A DNA stretch of 64,000 nucleotides from Hydrogenovibrio marinus (GCF_013340845.1 NZ_AP020335.1:1984001-2048000); one strand, 5' to 3'. Positions 35,678-48,348 are shown, counted from the first letter of the stretch. The notes: a model not told the origin generated them from the sequence alone. Numbers and translations are program-made.

Positions 35678-37513
35678 ATGAGTGAACAACCTGTCGACAT
35701 TCTATGGGTTCTATTCAGTGCAGTTCTGGTCGCAATCATGCAACCAGGTTTCACTGCACTTGAAGCTGGTGCCACTCGAACTAAAAACTCCATCTCAACC
35801 GCCATCAAGAACTTTAGTGATTTTCTAATCGCTTTCATGATTTTTGCCATCGTCGGTGCCAGCATTATGCTCGGCAAAAGTCATGATGGTTGGTTCGGCT
35901 GGAGCCCTGCTTTCTTTTACGAGAGTAGCCTATCCAATACCACTCTAATGTTATTTCACGCAATGTTTGCCTCGACTGCTGTCACCATTATTTCAGGTGC
36001 CATTGCTGAAAGGACTAAATACTCATCATACTTAGTGATTGCCGTGATCGTTTCCTTGTTTATTTACCCGATTCAAGCGCATTGGGCATGGAATTCCGAA
36101 GGCTGGTTAGCGCAACTCGGCTTCATTGACTTTGCCGGTTCCACCGTTGTGCACTCGGTTGGTGGCTGGGCTGCCTTGGCAGCAATCTTAATCATCGGTC
36201 CACGCATTGGCCGTTTTGATGATGGAGTGCATAGTTTTGACCAATCCAATCTCGCTTTTAGCGCACTGGGTGTGTTCCTAATCTGGCTGGGTTGGATTGG
36301 ATTCAATGGTGGTAGTGTTTTGGCGCTGAATGCCGTAACTGGTTTAGTCATACTCAATACGCTAATCGCAGGGTGTTCTGGCGGACTGGTTGGTTTAGTA
36401 TTGGGCAGACTGTCTACCCGATACTACCAGGTCAACGACATTATGAACGGCGTCTTATCGGGGTTAGTTGCCATCACTGCCTGCGCCCATCTTGCCACCA
36501 GCTCTTCGGCAATGATTATTGGCGCACTCGGTAGCATTGCCTATTTAATCGGTAAGTCGGTATTGATTAAACTGCGTATCGACGATGCCATTGATGCCGT
36601 TCCCGTCCATCTGTTTGCTGGCATCACCGGAACATTGGCCGTGGCATTTCTTGTACAACCGGAACAGATTCTTCAACAACTGGAATATCAATTAACAGGC
36701 ATTATCACAATTGGTGCCCTATCATTTGGCGTTACCTATGTTCTTCTGAGCATCATCAATCACTTTTTCAAACTACGGGTATCGGAAACGGATGAAATCC
36801 TCGGCCTCAATGTCACCGAACACAAGGCTTCAACTTCCATGTATGACTTGGCAAGCGCCATGAACATTCAGGCCAAAGAACAGGACTTCTCTAAAAAGAT
36901 TTTGGTGGAGCCTCAATCAGATGCCTATTTAATTGCGACCTATTACAACCACGTGACCCAGGCCTTCAACCAGCTTAGCTCCGAGAAGGAAGCCTTGCTT
37001 GAAGAAACCTACAAGATGGCTCATTACGACCTGCTGACTGGCCTCGCGAAGCGTAACGTATTATCAGACACATTGAGCCGAACACTGTTAAGAATGGATC
37101 GCCAACCACAAGCCAACGCGCTACTCTTCGTTGACCTCGATGGGTTCAAAAACATTAACGACCAATATGGCCACGACGCGGGAGATATTGTGCTAAAAAC
37201 CGCTGCCGAGAGAATTCTGTCAACCATTAGAAAGTCCGACCTTGCCTCAAGGTTTGGCGGCGATGAGTTCGTGGTTTTACTGGAAAATATTCAAAATGAC
37301 AGTTTTGCTGCACAGGTCGCCGAAAAAATTATTGAGGTACTGCAAGAACCGATGACATTGGCGGATGAAATTTCCGGTCATGTCAGTGCTTCTATCGGGT
37401 TGAAAATATTCGATGAGAGATCAAACGTGTCTGTGGACTCGATTTTAAAGGACGCGGACAACGCCATGTATGAAGCAAAACGAAGAGGAAAAGGACAATG
37501 GGTCGTCGCTTAG
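35678..37513 (+). CDS. Ammonium transporter-type sensor fused to diguanylate cyclase
   Basis: About 611 residues. Residues 1-400 are an Amt/Mep domain with about 10-11 membrane helices (LWVLFSAVLVAIMQPGFTALEAGATRTKNS, GAIAERTKYSSY, VHSVGGWAALAAI, the second conserved His in VPVHLFAGITGTLAVA). After a linker (400-450) comes a GGDEF domain (about 455-611) with the RFGGDEFVVLL active site and an RKSD inhibitory I-site five residues before it. It probably senses extracellular ammonium and makes c-di-GMP; such fusions are known. ATG 35678 follows an AAGG. Confidence 0.9.
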   Translation: MSEQPVDILWVLFSAVLVAIMQPGFTALEAGATRTKNSISTAIKNFSDFLIAFMIFAIVGASIMLGKSHDGWFGWSPAFFYESSLSNTTLMLFHAMFASTAVTIISGAIAERTKYSSYLVIAVIVSLFIYPIQAHWAWNSEGWLAQLGFIDFAGSTVVHSVGGWAALAAILIIGPRIGRFDDGVHSFDQSNLAFSALGVFLIWLGWIGFNGGSVLALNAVTGLVILNTLIAGCSGGLVGLVLGRLSTRYYQVNDIMNGVLSGLVAITACAHLATSSSAMIIGALGSIAYLIGKSVLIKLRIDDAIDAVPVHLFAGITGTLAVAFLVQPEQILQQLEYQLTGIITIGALSFGVTYVLLSIINHFFKLRVSETDEILGLNVTEHKASTSMYDLASAMNIQAKEQDFSKKILVEPQSDAYLIATYYNHVTQAFNQLSSEKEALLEETYKMAHYDLLTGLAKRNVLSDTLSRTLLRMDRQPQANALLFVDLDGFKNINDQYGHDAGDIVLKTAAERILSTIRKSDLASRFGGDEFVVLLENIQNDSFAAQVAEKIIEVLQEPMTLADEISGHVSASIGLKIFDERSNVSVDSILKDADNAMYEAKRRGKGQWVVA

Positions 37514-37536
37514 TCAGAAAAGAAGGTGTCTACGCA

Positions 37537-38007
37537 CTACTCTCGGTGATATGGATGGTTTTGCAATACCGACCAAGCCCGGTAAACCTGCTCAGCCACC
37601 ACTACCCTGACCAGCGGATGAGGCAACGTGAGTTTCGACAGGCTCCACTTCCATCTGGCACTCGCAATCAAATCTGCCTGTAAACCATCTGGCCCGCCCA
37701 CAATCAACGCAACATCCTGACCGGAACTCAACCACTCATCCAGTTTTTGTGACAGTTTCAAAGTCGTCGGTTGCTCTCCATGCTCATCCAATACGACCAG
37801 TTGAGCATTTTTAGGTACGGCTGCCAAGATACGTTTTGCCTCGTCTTCTTTGTAACCATCAACACTCCCCGTTTTTCCACGAGTCGCCATCGGCAGTTCC
37901 ACCAACTTCAAAGAACAGGACTTCGGCAGGCGTTTCACGTATTCGTGATAGCCTTCCTGAACCCACTTGGGCATTTTTTGCCCAACCACAATAAAATGAA
38001 TAATCAT
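37537..38007 (-). CDS. rlmH: 23S rRNA (pseudouridine1915-N3) methyltransferase
   Basis: A 156-residue SPOUT-family enzyme. Typical blocks are FIVVGQKMPKWVQEGYHEYVKRLP, VVLDEHGEQPTTLKLSQKL, ALIVGGPDGL (the knot SAM site) and SKLTLPHPLVRVVVAEQVYRAW. It methylates pseudouridine 1915 of 23S rRNA. The ATG at 38007 is chosen over an upstream TTG. Third gene of nadD-rsfS-rlmH. Confidence 0.95.
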   Translation of the reverse strand: MIIHFIVVGQKMPKWVQEGYHEYVKRLPKSCSLKLVELPMATRGKTGSVDGYKEDEAKRILAAVPKNAQLVVLDEHGEQPTTLKLSQKLDEWLSSGQDVALIVGGPDGLQADLIASARWKWSLSKLTLPHPLVRVVVAEQVYRAWSVLQNHPYHRE

Positions 38008-38090
38008 AAACAATCAATTTTTAGCGGACACTCTCCTGAAAACCCAAAACAACCTTTTTGGGCCAACCTGAGCATATAAGCTTTACCGCA

Positions 38091-38447
38091 TCACGCTTTT
38101 GCTGAGTTGACCATTTCCTGAGCTGAAGGCGCTTGCCACAACTTTTCAAGTTGGTAATGCGCACGGGCAGATTCCGTCATCACATGAACCACGGCATTTC
38201 CCAGATCAACCAGAACCCAATCAGGTTCAGGACCAGCCTCTACACCTAACGGCGCTTCATTGATGTCCTTAAAAGCTTGAGCAACGGCATCACCCGTAGA
38301 ACGCACATGCGTAGAGGAAGTCCCTGTCGCCACAATCATTCGGTCAGTAAAAGAACAAAGCTCTGTCACATCCAAAACCTGAATGTCTCTGGCTTTGCTA
38401 TCTTCTAAGGTTTTAACAACCAAGTCTTCAACGTCTTTGATATCCAT
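38091..38447 (-). CDS. rsfS: Ribosomal silencing factor RsfS
   Basis: A 118-residue protein of the RsfS/Iojap family. Key region: TGTSSTHVRSTGDAVAQAFKD and PDWVLVDLGNAVVHVMTESARAHYQLEKLW. It blocks subunit joining by binding ribosomal protein L14 when nutrients are low. Located 18 bp after nadD and 83 bp before rlmH, the usual order. Confidence 0.94.
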   Translation of the reverse strand: MDIKDVEDLVVKTLEDSKARDIQVLDVTELCSFTDRMIVATGTSSTHVRSTGDAVAQAFKDINEAPLGVEAGPEPDWVLVDLGNAVVHVMTESARAHYQLEKLWQAPSAQEMVNSAKA

Positions 38448-38465
38448 TTTTTTGTGTAGTCCCTC

Positions 38466-39095
38466 TTATTGGTAAAGTTGGTGTTCTTTAATATAGCGCG
38501 CAACGGATTCCGGCATCAGATAGTCCACCGAATCGCCATGACTCAAATAGGAGCGCAAGGCAGTTGCACTTAAATCCAGCTGTGTAATCGGCAAATCCAA
38601 TATTTGTCCTGCATCCTGCGTTAAATTCGGCACCCATCGCTGATGAAACAATCGACCGATTTCACCTTCAGACGGCATCGGCTCTCCCGGGCGATGCGTC
38701 ACCACCAAGTTCGCCAGCGCCAAAATACCTTTCCAATCATGCCAAGTGTCAAACTTTGCGAAGGCATCCGACCCCATCATCAACACAAAGGTCGCATCAG
38801 GCTCACGCTCTTTTAGGGCACGCAGGGTATTCACCGTATAAGACGGTCCACCCAGCTCGATTTCAATTCGATCCAGTTTGAACTTAGGTTGATTGTGAAT
38901 CGCCAACTCAATCATTTCGCACCGTTGCTCGGCAGAAACTTGAGGCGTATCTCTATGGACAGGACGGTAGGCAGGAATAAACCGCACCTCGTCTAAATGA
39001 AGTGCATTTAAAACTTCAAGCGCCGGGCGCAGATGACCGAAATGAATCGGATCAAATGTGCCGCCGTTAATGCCGATTAAACGTTTAATTTGCAA
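38466..39095 (-). CDS. nadD: Nicotinate-nucleotide adenylyltransferase
   Basis: A 209-residue nucleotidyltransferase: GINGGTFDPIHFGHLRPALE contains the HxGH motif, and LMMGSDAFAKFDTWHDWKGILALANLVVTHRP and the ISATxLR-like DLSATALRSYL block near the C terminus fit NadD. It makes nicotinate adenine dinucleotide in NAD synthesis. First gene of nadD-rsfS-rlmH; the DnaJ-related gene is divergent upstream. Confidence 0.95.
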   Translation of the reverse strand: MQIKRLIGINGGTFDPIHFGHLRPALEVLNALHLDEVRFIPAYRPVHRDTPQVSAEQRCEMIELAIHNQPKFKLDRIEIELGGPSYTVNTLRALKEREPDATFVLMMGSDAFAKFDTWHDWKGILALANLVVTHRPGEPMPSEGEIGRLFHQRWVPNLTQDAGQILDLPITQLDLSATALRSYLSHGDSVDYLMPESVARYIKEHQLYQ

Positions 39096-39136
39096 ATAAC
39101 CATCTCTTTTTGGCTTTATTGTTTATTATAACAATT

Positions 39137-39769
39137 ATGACCCAAAATCATAACGCTAATCCCGCCATTCCAGACGCTTTAGAACAAGCTCTGTGGCAAC
39201 TCCTCTCCAGCGGCGCTTGCTATAAGGAATATGACCTGATGCGCATACTCGTGGAACGGGGCTTTGAGCAATTCACCCCTTCGCTCGAACCACTAGAACT
39301 TTTCCGCGCCCACTTCCTACTTTTTCACCTACTCTATCGCTTGCAAGACAAATGGATAAAGGAAGAAAAAGGCACGCTTGCCATTCACAGCCTGGAAATC
39401 CGTTTACTTTCTATGGATAACGCTTCCAATAACGATCTGACCAACCTGGCAGATTTTGGTGAGACACCAGAAGAAGTCAAAGACTATTACTTAGACTATG
39501 AAAAATTTATCAAGACACAAGAAAAGGAAGTCATCGAACTGTTAGATAGCTTCTGGCAAAGTTTTGGCAAATTGCCAACCATGCCCTCTAGCCATATCAG
39601 CATTGAGGAATCTATCAGCATCCTGCAAATCGACGGTGGCTTGAGCATTGAAACGATCAATCGGCAATTTAGAAAGTTGTCGCAAATCCATCACCCGGAT
39701 AAAGGCGGCGAACCGGAAGCCTTTAGAAAATTATGCGAAGCGCGTGATAGATTGAAAATGGAAATTTAG
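39137..39769 (+). CDS. DnaJ-related protein (J-domain at the C terminus)
   Basis: About 210 residues. The N-terminal 110 residues match the DnaJ-related (DNAJ_C-like) region seen in small gammaproteobacterial co-chaperone-like proteins (LEQALWQLLSSGACYKEYDLMRILVERGF, FRAHFLLFHLLYRLQDK). The last 60 residues form a J domain with the HPD motif in LSQIHHPDKGGEPEAFRKL. It lies on the opposite strand between proA and nadD. An in-frame TTG start at 39110 is possible but ATG 39137 fits better. One dispersed-repeat-like stretch lies inside the gene (39441-39457). Confidence 0.8.
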   Translation: MTQNHNANPAIPDALEQALWQLLSSGACYKEYDLMRILVERGFEQFTPSLEPLELFRAHFLLFHLLYRLQDKWIKEEKGTLAIHSLEIRLLSMDNASNNDLTNLADFGETPEEVKDYYLDYEKFIKTQEKEVIELLDSFWQSFGKLPTMPSSHISIEESISILQIDGGLSIETINRQFRKLSQIHHPDKGGEPEAFRKLCEARDRLKMEI

Positions 39770-39774
39770 AAAAC

Positions 39775-39818
39775 CCCAACCTGGTAGATTTTGTATTGAA
39801 AACCTGCCAGGTTGGGGT
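39775..39818. repeat. Inverted pair of the dispersed repeat
   Basis: CCCCAACCTGGTAGATTTT (39775-39793) and AAAACCTGCCAGGTTGGGG (39800-39818) form an imperfect inverted repeat between the convergent DnaJ-related gene and proA. It probably doubles as a terminator-like hairpin. Confidence 0.75.
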
Positions 39819-39834
39819 GAAAGAGGAATGTCGA

Positions 39835-41094
39835 TTACTGGCGAATGTGCCCGTCACCCAACACAATATATTTTTGAGACGTCAGCCCTTCTAAGCCAAC
39901 AGGCCCACGTGCATGGAACTTATCGGTACTGATGCCGATTTCCGCGCCCAAACCATACTCAAATCCGTCGGCAAAGCGCGTTGAAGCATTCACCATTACT
40001 GAGCTGGAATCCACTTGCGCCAAGAAGCGACGAGAAATGGTGATATTTTCCGTAATAATCGATTCGGTATGACCGGAACTGTATTGAGCAATGTGATCAA
40101 TGGCTTCATCCACATCCGCAACCACTTTAATAGATAGAATCGGCGCAAGATATTCCGTTGCCCAATCTTCATCGGTTGCCGCTTTCATCTCGACAATTGC
40201 ACGAGATTTTTCACAGCCACGAAGCTCAACACCCTTCTCGGCATAAGCCTTAGCCAGAATCGGCAAAACTTCCTGAGCGCGACTTTCCGCAACCAGCAAT
40301 GTCTCCATCGCATTACACACGCCGTAACGATGCGTTTTTGCATTAATGGCGACTTTTACCGCTTTATCGGTATTGGCATCATCATCGATATAAACATGAC
40401 AGATACCGTCCAAATGCTTGATCACCGGTACACGGGCACCTTGGTTGATACGCTCGACCAAGCTTTTGCCACCACGTGGGATAATGACATCAATATATTC
40501 AGGCATGGCAATCATCTCGCCTACCGCTTCACGATCCGTGGTTTGCACCACTTGCACCGCTGCTTCGGGTAAATGTGCTTCTTTCAGTGCCTGTTGAATG
40601 CACGCCGCCAATGCATGATTGGAAAAATAAGCTTCTGAACCGCCACGCAAGACAGTGGCATTGCCTGATTTCAAGCACAAAGCCGCTGCATCAATAGTCA
40701 CATTTGGACGCGACTCATAAATAATGCCCACCACGCCTAACGGTACGCGCATCTTGCCGACCTGAATGCCTGAAGGCAAATAGTTCATGTGTTCGATTTC
40801 ACCGATTGGATCTTTCAAGCCTGCAATCTGGCGCAGCCCTTCTGCCATGCCTGCAATCGTTTTGTCTGTCATGGTCAGGCGATCAAGCATGGCATCATCA
40901 AGCCCTTTTGCTTTACCGGCTTCCAAATCTTTTTTGTTTTCCGCTTTCAGCGTTTCCGCTTGCGCCAGCAAAGCATCCGCAATACTCAATAATGCACGGT
41001 TTTTCTGTTCTGTGGTCGCCACCGCCAACTCACGGGAAGCTTTACGCGCCTTTTGCCCGAGGGTTTGCATCATTTGTTGAATATCATTGCTCAT
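39835..41094 (-). CDS. proA: Gamma-glutamyl phosphate reductase
   Basis: A 419-residue aldehyde dehydrogenase-fold enzyme: [35 protein letters not shown], the catalytic Cys in [16 protein letters not shown], and the C-terminal [16 protein letters not shown] match ProA. It makes glutamate 5-semialdehyde for proline. It follows holA by 18 bp on the same strand, so it appears to be the tail of the leuS-lptE-holA operon. Confidence 0.96.
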   Translation of the reverse strand: MSNDIQQMMQTLGQKARKASRELAVATTEQKNRALLSIADALLAQAETLKAENKKDLEAGKAKGLDDAMLDRLTMTDKTIAGMAEGLRQIAGLKDPIGEIEHMNYLPSGIQVGKMRVPLGVVGIIYESRPNVTIDAAALCLKSGNATVLRGGSEAYFSNHALAACIQQALKEAHLPEAAVQVVQTTDREAVGEMIAMPEYIDVIIPRGGKSLVERINQGARVPVIKHLDGICHVYIDDDANTDKAVKVAINAKTHRYGVCNAMETLLVAESRAQEVLPILAKAYAEKGVELRGCEKSRAIVEMKAATDEDWATEYLAPILSIKVVADVDEAIDHIAQYSSGHTESIITENITISRRFLAQVDSSSVMVNASTRFADGFEYGLGAEIGISTDKFHARGPVGLEGLTSQKYIVLGDGHIRQ

Positions 41095-41112
41095 AACTTT
41101 CTCTTTTTTGTT

Positions 41113-42132
41113 CTATTGCGAGATTTTAAACACCAAGTCCGACAAGTTCACCCACTCATCCCCCTGACTCAATCCCTTTATCTGAAAATCTATTTGCATT
41201 GCCAATCCCAACAACGATTGCCAATAACTTAAATTATGTCTTCTCAAAGCGGCATTGAATTCATTTTGCTTTGAAGACCAAATATTCAATTGCTTGTAGG
41301 CTTGCGTCAAATTCATTGTCTGTTGCTTTTGGCTGACGGCAATCAACGAGCGCAATTCTTTGGACAACAGCCACAAAACAATCGGCGCTTCCAAGCCCTC
41401 TTGCTGCAACCGATGCAATATTTGTAAGGCGTATTGAGTTTTACCCAACAACATCGCCGTGCTCAGCGCAAACAATTGATAATGCGCTTGGTCGGCAACC
41501 GATTGACGAATATTATCAATCGTCAGCTGCGCGCCCTGTGGAAACAATAGCCCAAGCTTCTCCAACTCTTGATCTGCCGCAAGCAAATTGCCTTCCACGC
41601 GTTGCGCCAATTCCGCTGCCGCTTCGCCATCCAACTGCAAACCGATGTCAGCTGCACGCTTCTGGCACCACTGAATCAATGCATTGCCTTCTATCGGCTT
41701 GGATTGCACCACCAAACCTTGGGCTTCAATCGCTTGATACCACTTGGCTTTAGTTTGGCGACTATCCAACTTTTCACAGGTCACCACCACCACGGTTTCC
41801 AAGTCCATCACTTGCTGCTGTTGATTCAGCCAGTTACGGATAAACTCACCACCTTCCTTCCCGGGCGTACCCTTAGGCATATCCAGCTCGATAATACGCT
41901 TGTCCGCAAACAAACTCATTGCCTGAGTATCCATTTGCAAATCCTGCCAGTTGAATTGTCCTTCAACATCATAACGATCGCGCTGCATAAAGCCTTGCGC
42001 TTTTAGTGCTTCTCGCAACGCATCCAGAGATAAACGAACGTAAAGCGGCTCTTCACCATAGATCAACATCAGAGGCTTTATTTGAAAACCCGGTTGTTGA
42101 GTCTGCCTGATAAATGCCGGTGCGGTAATCAC
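41113..42132 (-). CDS. holA: DNA polymerase III delta subunit
   Basis: A 339-residue clamp-loader subunit. The N terminus (LMLIYGEEPLYVRLSLDALREAL) and AMSLFADKRIIELDMP fit HolA; a collar domain follows. The ATG overlaps the lptE stop by 4 bp (42129-42132), indicating coupling in the leuS-lptE-holA operon, the order also found in E. coli. Confidence 0.93.
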   Translation of the reverse strand: MITAPAFIRQTQQPGFQIKPLMLIYGEEPLYVRLSLDALREALKAQGFMQRDRYDVEGQFNWQDLQMDTQAMSLFADKRIIELDMPKGTPGKEGGEFIRNWLNQQQQVMDLETVVVVTCEKLDSRQTKAKWYQAIEAQGLVVQSKPIEGNALIQWCQKRAADIGLQLDGEAAAELAQRVEGNLLAADQELEKLGLLFPQGAQLTIDNIRQSVADQAHYQLFALSTAMLLGKTQYALQILHRLQQEGLEAPIVLWLLSKELRSLIAVSQKQQTMNLTQAYKQLNIWSSKQNEFNAALRRHNLSYWQSLLGLAMQIDFQIKGLSQGDEWVNLSDLVFKISQ

Positions 42133-42713
42133 GAGTCTGTCGCTTTTTTCTCTTGTTGCTTAGCAGGGTGCATCAACGCATAAGCACGGTTCAACCGATC
42201 CAATACTTGCAAAGCAACTTCTGAAGCCATTTGGCGTTGAATCGACTGTAATTCACGACTGGAAGCCTGCGCTTGTGCAGCGTTAACACTTCGGTCACGA
42301 TAAGCCACGGCTCGTGCTTGGATAACACTTTCTTCAGTCGCTACAACTTGAGCATTGAACGGCTGAATCATTTTCAGCAACTCACCGGACACATCCCCTT
42401 TACCGTCTCTAGCGGTAATAGACGTATTCATTTGAGTCGCCTGCAAATTCAACACCAGCTCAGCATCTGCTAAGTTGCTGACGACTTTAATGCCCATGGC
42501 CTGCAATTGCTGGTTCAGCGCCTGCGCGACATCACTTCTTACACCAGGATTTTGCACAATCTTGATGCTTTGATAAGTCGCCGTGGCTGCATCACCCATG
42601 CCTTTCAAATGAAAACCACAGGCGGACAACAACAAAGTCGCCGCAAGCAATCCCGCGAAGGCAACGTGTTTACCCCCCCCAACCTGGCAGATTTTTGCTA
42701 CGACTTTTGTCAT
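42129..42713 (-). CDS. lptE: LPS-assembly lipoprotein LptE
   Basis: A 194-residue lipoprotein: signal peptide with core AGLLAATLLLSAC (lipobox LSAC, Cys about residue 32), then GFHLKGMG, the hallmark start of mature LptE, and a Gln/Ala-rich C terminus (NAAQAQASSRELQSIQRQMASEVALQVLDRL). It plugs the LptD beta-barrel. The unusually long n-region (about 19 residues) is partly encoded by a copy of the dispersed repeat (42678-42695), so it may have been extended by repeat insertion. Starts 3 bp after leuS. Confidence 0.92.
   Translation of the reverse strand: MTKVVAKICQVGGGKHVAFAGLLAATLLLSACGFHLKGMGDAATATYQSIKIVQNPGVRSDVAQALNQQLQAMGIKVVSNLADAELVLNLQATQMNTSITARDGKGDVSGELLKMIQPFNAQVVATEESVIQARAVAYRDRSVNAAQAQASSRELQSIQRQMASEVALQVLDRLNRAYALMHPAKQQEKKATDS
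42678..42695 (+). repeat. Dispersed repeat inside the lptE signal sequence
   Basis: An exact CCCAACCTGGCAGATTTT copy, preceded by a C run (42673-42680), lies within codons 7-14 of lptE and encodes Lys-Ile-Cys-Gln-Val-Gly there. Confidence 0.75.
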
Positions 42714-42716
42714 TTT

Positions 42717-45777
<3,061 letters not shown>

Positions 45778-45793
45778 ACCAAAACGCTCAATA

Positions 45794-45834
45794 CCCAACC
45801 TGGCAGATTTTCTCTAAAATCTATCATGTTGGGG
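45794..45834. repeat. Degenerate inverted pair of the dispersed repeat
   Basis: CCCAACCTGGCAGATTTT (45794-45811) and an imperfect reverse copy AAAATCTATCATGTTGGGG (45816-45834) fill the gap between the YbeL-like gene and the convergent lnt end. Confidence 0.7.
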
Positions 45835-45843
45835 TTGAGCTCT

Positions 45844-47397
45844 TCACTCAGCGGAAACCGCCTTTTTCCGTGATTTATAAAACCTTGCTCCTAGTACAAA
45901 CATCAACCCAACCCCCATCAATAGCTGAATCGGTAGCAGTTTCCACTTAGCAAAGAAAGTTTCGCCAACATAAGGCTGCACATCGCCTTTCAATACGCCG
46001 GCTTTATAAGCTGGAATTTTTGCCTTAATTAGCCCGTCCACACCAACAATCATGGTATAGCCGGTATTGGTGCTACGAGCAATTTCACGCCCCAACTCCA
46101 GTGCACGCATTTGTACATCTTGAACCTGCTGCGCTGGCTCAAAAGTATGGGCAAACCAAGCATCATTACTCACCGTAATCAGATAACGCGTCTTCGCAAC
46201 CGTTTTTGCCATCTCATCCCCAAAAGCAATTTCATAGCAAATGGTCACACCAGCCATTTGACCACCCAACTTCATGGGCTTGTTCACCACATCTCCTTCG
46301 CTAAACTCGGAGAAGGGAATATTGAACAACAAGCTCAGAGCCTTGAAAAAGTTGGCAAAAGGGAAGTACTCGCTGAATGGCACCAAGTGTTTCTTGTAAT
46401 AAAACTCTTGAGAATCACGTGCATTAACCAGTGCGTTGTAATATTTTTCATGATCGTTAGTACGCGCAATCACACCCAGTAAAATATCTTTTTCCAACAG
46501 CTGCGCGTCACGGATAAAGGATTTCAATACACCTTCCTGCACCAGATCGTAGTAGGCAGGAATCGCCGTTTCTGGCCAAACAATCACATCCGCATCCATG
46601 TTTTGCTTGGTTTGCTCTACATAGACTTTCATCGAAGGCATGAACTCGGACGCGAGCCACTTCTTGTCCTGTGGAATATTGCCCTGTAGCAATGCCACTT
46701 TGACGGGCTTACCTTCCGGGTGTACCCAAGTGATTTGTTTCAGGCCAGCGCCCAGCAACCAAACGCAAGCAAACGCCGCACTGATTGGTAGCCACAGTCT
46801 CGACTTGAGCAACAGCACAAACAATCCTGCGGAAGTCGCTATCGCCCAACTGACACCCAATACACCAAACACCGGCGCATAGCCATCCAACCATGTATCC
46901 AAGTGCGTATTACCCGCCAATAAAAAAGGAAACCCAGTAAACCAAGAGCCACGAATCCATTCCATCAATACCCAAACCAATGGCATCATGATGGCTAAAT
47001 CCACCCATTTTCTATCCGGGTTGGATTGCTTGAGTTTTGAAACGATAAGCCCGGCGACCAGAAGATAAAGAGACAGAAATAGAACAAAGATAAACGTCGC
47101 CAACGCTGAAGAAACGATATTCATCCCAGAATAAAAATACATACTGGAAAATAGCCAGCTGGTACCTAAACCAAACATACCTAGCCCGAACCACAAGCCG
47201 ATACGCATGGCTTCAAAACTGGTTTCAGCTTTTTGCCACAAGAAAAACAACCCCATCAGGGTTGCCAACATGGCTGGCGAAATATTAAAGGGCGCAAACC
47301 CTAGGACACTTGCTGCCCCTAATACAAATGCATAGAGTGCAGAACGATCCGGATTAAAAACAGTAAAGGGCTTTGCAATCGCTTTAAAAAACTTCAT
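45844..47397 (-). CDS. lnt: Apolipoprotein N-acyltransferase
   Basis: About 517 residues. The N-terminal part has six or so membrane helices. The nitrilase domain carries catalytic Glu in VIVWPETAIPA, Lys in YYKKHLVPFSEYFP and Cys in GVTICYEIAFG. It adds the third acyl chain to lipoproteins. ATG 47397 is chosen (GAAG upstream; MKFFKAIAKPF matches the family) over longer starts. Last gene of the miaB-phoH-ybeY-corC-lnt cluster. Confidence 0.95.
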   Translation of the reverse strand: MKFFKAIAKPFTVFNPDRSALYAFVLGAASVLGFAPFNISPAMLATLMGLFFLWQKAETSFEAMRIGLWFGLGMFGLGTSWLFSSMYFYSGMNIVSSALATFIFVLFLSLYLLVAGLIVSKLKQSNPDRKWVDLAIMMPLVWVLMEWIRGSWFTGFPFLLAGNTHLDTWLDGYAPVFGVLGVSWAIATSAGLFVLLLKSRLWLPISAAFACVWLLGAGLKQITWVHPEGKPVKVALLQGNIPQDKKWLASEFMPSMKVYVEQTKQNMDADVIVWPETAIPAYYDLVQEGVLKSFIRDAQLLEKDILLGVIARTNDHEKYYNALVNARDSQEFYYKKHLVPFSEYFPFANFFKALSLLFNIPFSEFSEGDVVNKPMKLGGQMAGVTICYEIAFGDEMAKTVAKTRYLITVSNDAWFAHTFEPAQQVQDVQMRALELGREIARSTNTGYTMIVGVDGLIKAKIPAYKAGVLKGDVQPYVGETFFAKWKLLPIQLLMGVGLMFVLGARFYKSRKKAVSAE

Positions 47398-47487
47398 GAA
47401 CACTTCTTCAAAGTTAACATAAAAAAGGAGCAACACTGCTCCTTTCATTCTCATCATTATGGGTACCACAACCCAGTGGCAAAAAGA

Positions 47488-48348
47488 TTAATCCGCCGGT
47501 TGTGCGACGTCTTGCCCCGTTTCCAATGGCGAAACGATAAAGCAATCAACACGACGACCATCCGCTTTCAAAACCTTAAACATCAAACCTGCAAAGTCAA
47601 ACTCTTCTTCTTCAGAAGGAATACGCCCAAGGTCTTTTGAAATCAAGCCACCTATCGTTTCCAACTGCTCATCTTCCAAGTCGGTTTTGAAAAACTTATT
47701 GAAGTCTTCAAGGGACGTAATCGCTTCAACCAAGAAACCGCCGGAGATGTGCTTTTGAATATTGTCTTCACTTTCGTCATGCTCATCTTCGATGTCACCA
47801 ACGATTTCTTCCAACACATCTTCGATAGTTACCAAACCTGCAAGCTCACCATACTCATCAACGACCAGCGCCATGTGGTTACGGCTTTTCTTGAACTCCT
47901 TCAGCAGGATGTTCAATCGCTTGCTTTCCGACACCATAACTGGCGCACGGTACAACTCTCTCAACTGAGACAAGTCTGTCAAACTGTGCTTGGTGACAGC
48001 TTGTAATACATCTTTTGCCAGCAAGATACCAACGACTTCATCAGTATCGGCTGAAAAAACGGGATAACGGGAGTGGGCAGACTCTAGGATCTTATCCAGA
48101 ATCACTTCGATCGGGTCAGCCTCATCGACATAACTCAACTGAACCTTAGGCACCATGACGTCCCGCACACGGGTTTCGAACACATTTAACACCCCCTTAA
48201 TCATCATCAAGGCATCGTGCTCAATCAGATCTTGAGCTTCTGCTTCTTCCAAAAGGGTTTCTAAATCTTCCCGGCTCTCCGGTTCGCCTGAAAAAATCTT
48301 TGCAAATCTTTCAAGCCACGAAGAGCCGCTACTAGTGTCACTACTCAT
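47488..48348 (-). CDS. corC: CBS-pair protein of the CorC/HlyC family
   Basis: About 286 residues. Two CBS motifs (VRDVMVPKVQLSYV about residue 60, and GLVTIEDVLEEIVGDIEDEHDE near 190) and a C-terminal CorC_HlyC domain (ETIGGLISKDLGRIP). It is a cytoplasmic modulator associated with magnesium/cobalt efflux, and sits next to lnt as in E. coli ybeX. An AAGGAG lies 12 bp before ATG 48348. Confidence 0.9.
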   Translation of the reverse strand: MSSDTSSGSSWLERFAKIFSGEPESREDLETLLEEAEAQDLIEHDALMMIKGVLNVFETRVRDVMVPKVQLSYVDEADPIEVILDKILESAHSRYPVFSADTDEVVGILLAKDVLQAVTKHSLTDLSQLRELYRAPVMVSESKRLNILLKEFKKSRNHMALVVDEYGELAGLVTIEDVLEEIVGDIEDEHDESEDNIQKHISGGFLVEAITSLEDFNKFFKTDLEDEQLETIGGLISKDLGRIPSEEEEFDFAGLMFKVLKADGRRVDCFIVSPLETGQDVAQPAD

